Positions 5,555 through 6,143 of a stretch of DNA of 6,143 nt are shown piece after piece (position 1 is the stretch's first letter; every line of letters begins with the position of its first letter). Source of the DNA: Anaerolineae bacterium (lineage in GTDB: Bacteria > Chloroflexota > Anaerolineae > Anaerolineales > Anaerolineaceae); contig JACRAG010000197.1 of assembly GCA_016213455.1 (NCBI GenBank), positions 1 through 6,143 on the forward strand, given 5' to 3'. A program made the translations under genes and the position numbers. The notes under the pieces were generated by a model that saw only the letters and a program-made list of their open reading frames with translations, was not told where the DNA came from and searched no databases.

Positions 5555-6143
5555 ATGAGCGCTTCTTCCTCTCCCGATGCTGCCCTCCTGGTCAAACAGG
5601 CTTTGCAAGCCATGCGGCGCAAAGACCGCCGCGAAGCGCGCCGCCTGGCCGAAGCCGCAGTGCGCATCGACCCGGCGCAGGAGGAAGCCTGGCTGGTGCT
5701 GGCAGCCATCGCCTCGCCGCAGGCCAGCCTGTATTACCTGGGCAAGGCGCTGGAGGCCAACCCGCACAGTGAACGCGCCCGCCAGGGCATGCACTGGGCG
5801 GTAAAACGCCTGCGCAAATCCGGTCAGGAGAGCGCAAAAGCCGCCGCGCTGACCGGTCCCTTCCACCCGGGCATCAGCCTGCCCATGCCCGGCGGCGCCA
5901 CCGAGACACAGCCCATCGCGCTGCGCATGGCCCAGGCGCGCTCCTTCCTGTTTGGCGCGCCCGGAGCCAAACCCCGCCCGGCGCTGGTGGTCGGCGCGGC
6001 AGCCCTGTTCGTGATGGCGGTGCTGTTCGTCTTCCTGGCGTTCAACTCCTCCTGGGTGGTGATGGCGCGCAGCGGCGCCAATGAACTGGATGTGGCGGCG
6101 CTCTTCAAGCCCAGCCTCACCCCCACCAACACCGCCACCCCCA
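5555..6143 (+). CDS. Helical-repeat (TPR-like) single-TM protein with Thr/Pro linker, 3'-truncated
   Basis: From ATG 5555 the frame stays open to the right edge, giving 196 residues of an unfinished gene. Residues 8-88 look like paired amphipathic helices of TPR type: ALQAMRRKDRREARRLAEAAVRIDP is followed by EEAWLVLAAIASP and a second LGKALEANP unit, spacing typical of tetratricopeptide repeats. A polar stretch (90-140) leads to a membrane helix at about 142-163 (ALVVGAAALFVMAVLFVFLA), and then PSLTPTNTATP begins a Thr/Pro linker like those that hold extracellular domains away from the membrane in Anaerolineae. The N-terminus should be cytoplasmic and the missing C-terminus outside. The start is 12 bp after the amidase stop with only a weak upstream AAGG, so coupling is likely. 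The exported domain, perhaps another wall enzyme, is not visible, so I do not name a function. Confidence 0.75.
   Translation, partial: MSASSSPDAALLVKQALQAMRRKDRREARRLAEAAVRIDPAQEEAWLVLAAIASPQASLYYLGKALEANPHSERARQGMHWAVKRLRKSGQESAKAAALTGPFHPGISLPMPGGATETQPIALRMAQARSFLFGAPGAKPRPALVVGAAALFVMAVLFVFLAFNSSWVVMARSGANELDVAALFKPSLTPTNTATP

Noticed and set aside
4832..5866. 344-codon minus-strand open frame antisense to the amidase gene
   Set aside because: It is a shadow of GC-rich codon use across the amidase and the next gene. Its composition is low-complexity Gly/His/Arg, and the plus strand has a clear catalytic domain.

Overview
The window looks like a GC-rich bacterial chromosome segment, most likely from Chloroflexota and plausibly class Anaerolineae. 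Pointers are the tandem DUF970 (PstA-like) genes, the DUF4013 membrane protein, a membrane-anchored Amidase_3 protein with an Ala-Thr-Pro-Thr-Pro linker, and a last gene running into a Thr/Pro-rich linker. This assignment rests on gene content and protein style, because no rRNA or marker gene is present.

Layout. (1) Positions 1-2273, plus strand: the 3' part of a large six-hairpin (MGH1/GH63-like) glycosidase, then two adjacent genes for small PII-like proteins of the cyclic di-AMP receptor family (DUF970/PstA), 2 bp apart. (2) 2371-3033, plus strand: a DUF4013 integral membrane protein. (3) 3034-3148: a convergent gap with a strong 15-bp hairpin, probably a bidirectional terminator. (4) 3149-4274, minus strand: a flavin reductase-like split-barrel protein followed by an AMMECR1-domain gene, probably one operon, with a good sigma70-type promoter at 4334-4362. 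The AMMECR1 gene carries a frameshift near 3389-3395. (5) 4275-4732: a divergent intergenic region with three stacked hairpins at 4401-4547 that resemble a dispersed or MITE-like repeat, plus one weaker hairpin. (6) 4733-6143, plus strand: an N-acetylmuramoyl-L-alanine amidase with a membrane anchor, then a helical-repeat, single-TM protein cut by the right edge.

How they may work together. The glycosidase and the PstA-like pair are probably co-transcribed. MGH1-type enzymes include hydrolases of the compatible solutes mannosylglycerate and glucosylglycerate, and c-di-AMP is a known osmotic second messenger, so an osmolyte-linked signalling unit is possible but inferred. The two PstA-like proteins differ in complementary ways: one keeps the long loop and GGATVF strand but not the Arg/Thr ligand contacts, while the other keeps those contacts but has lost the loop. 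This is the most interesting signal here. The amidase and last gene form a probable cell-envelope unit. I found no tRNA, rRNA, CRISPR array, transposase or clear defence system, and most of the window is ordinary chromosomal content.
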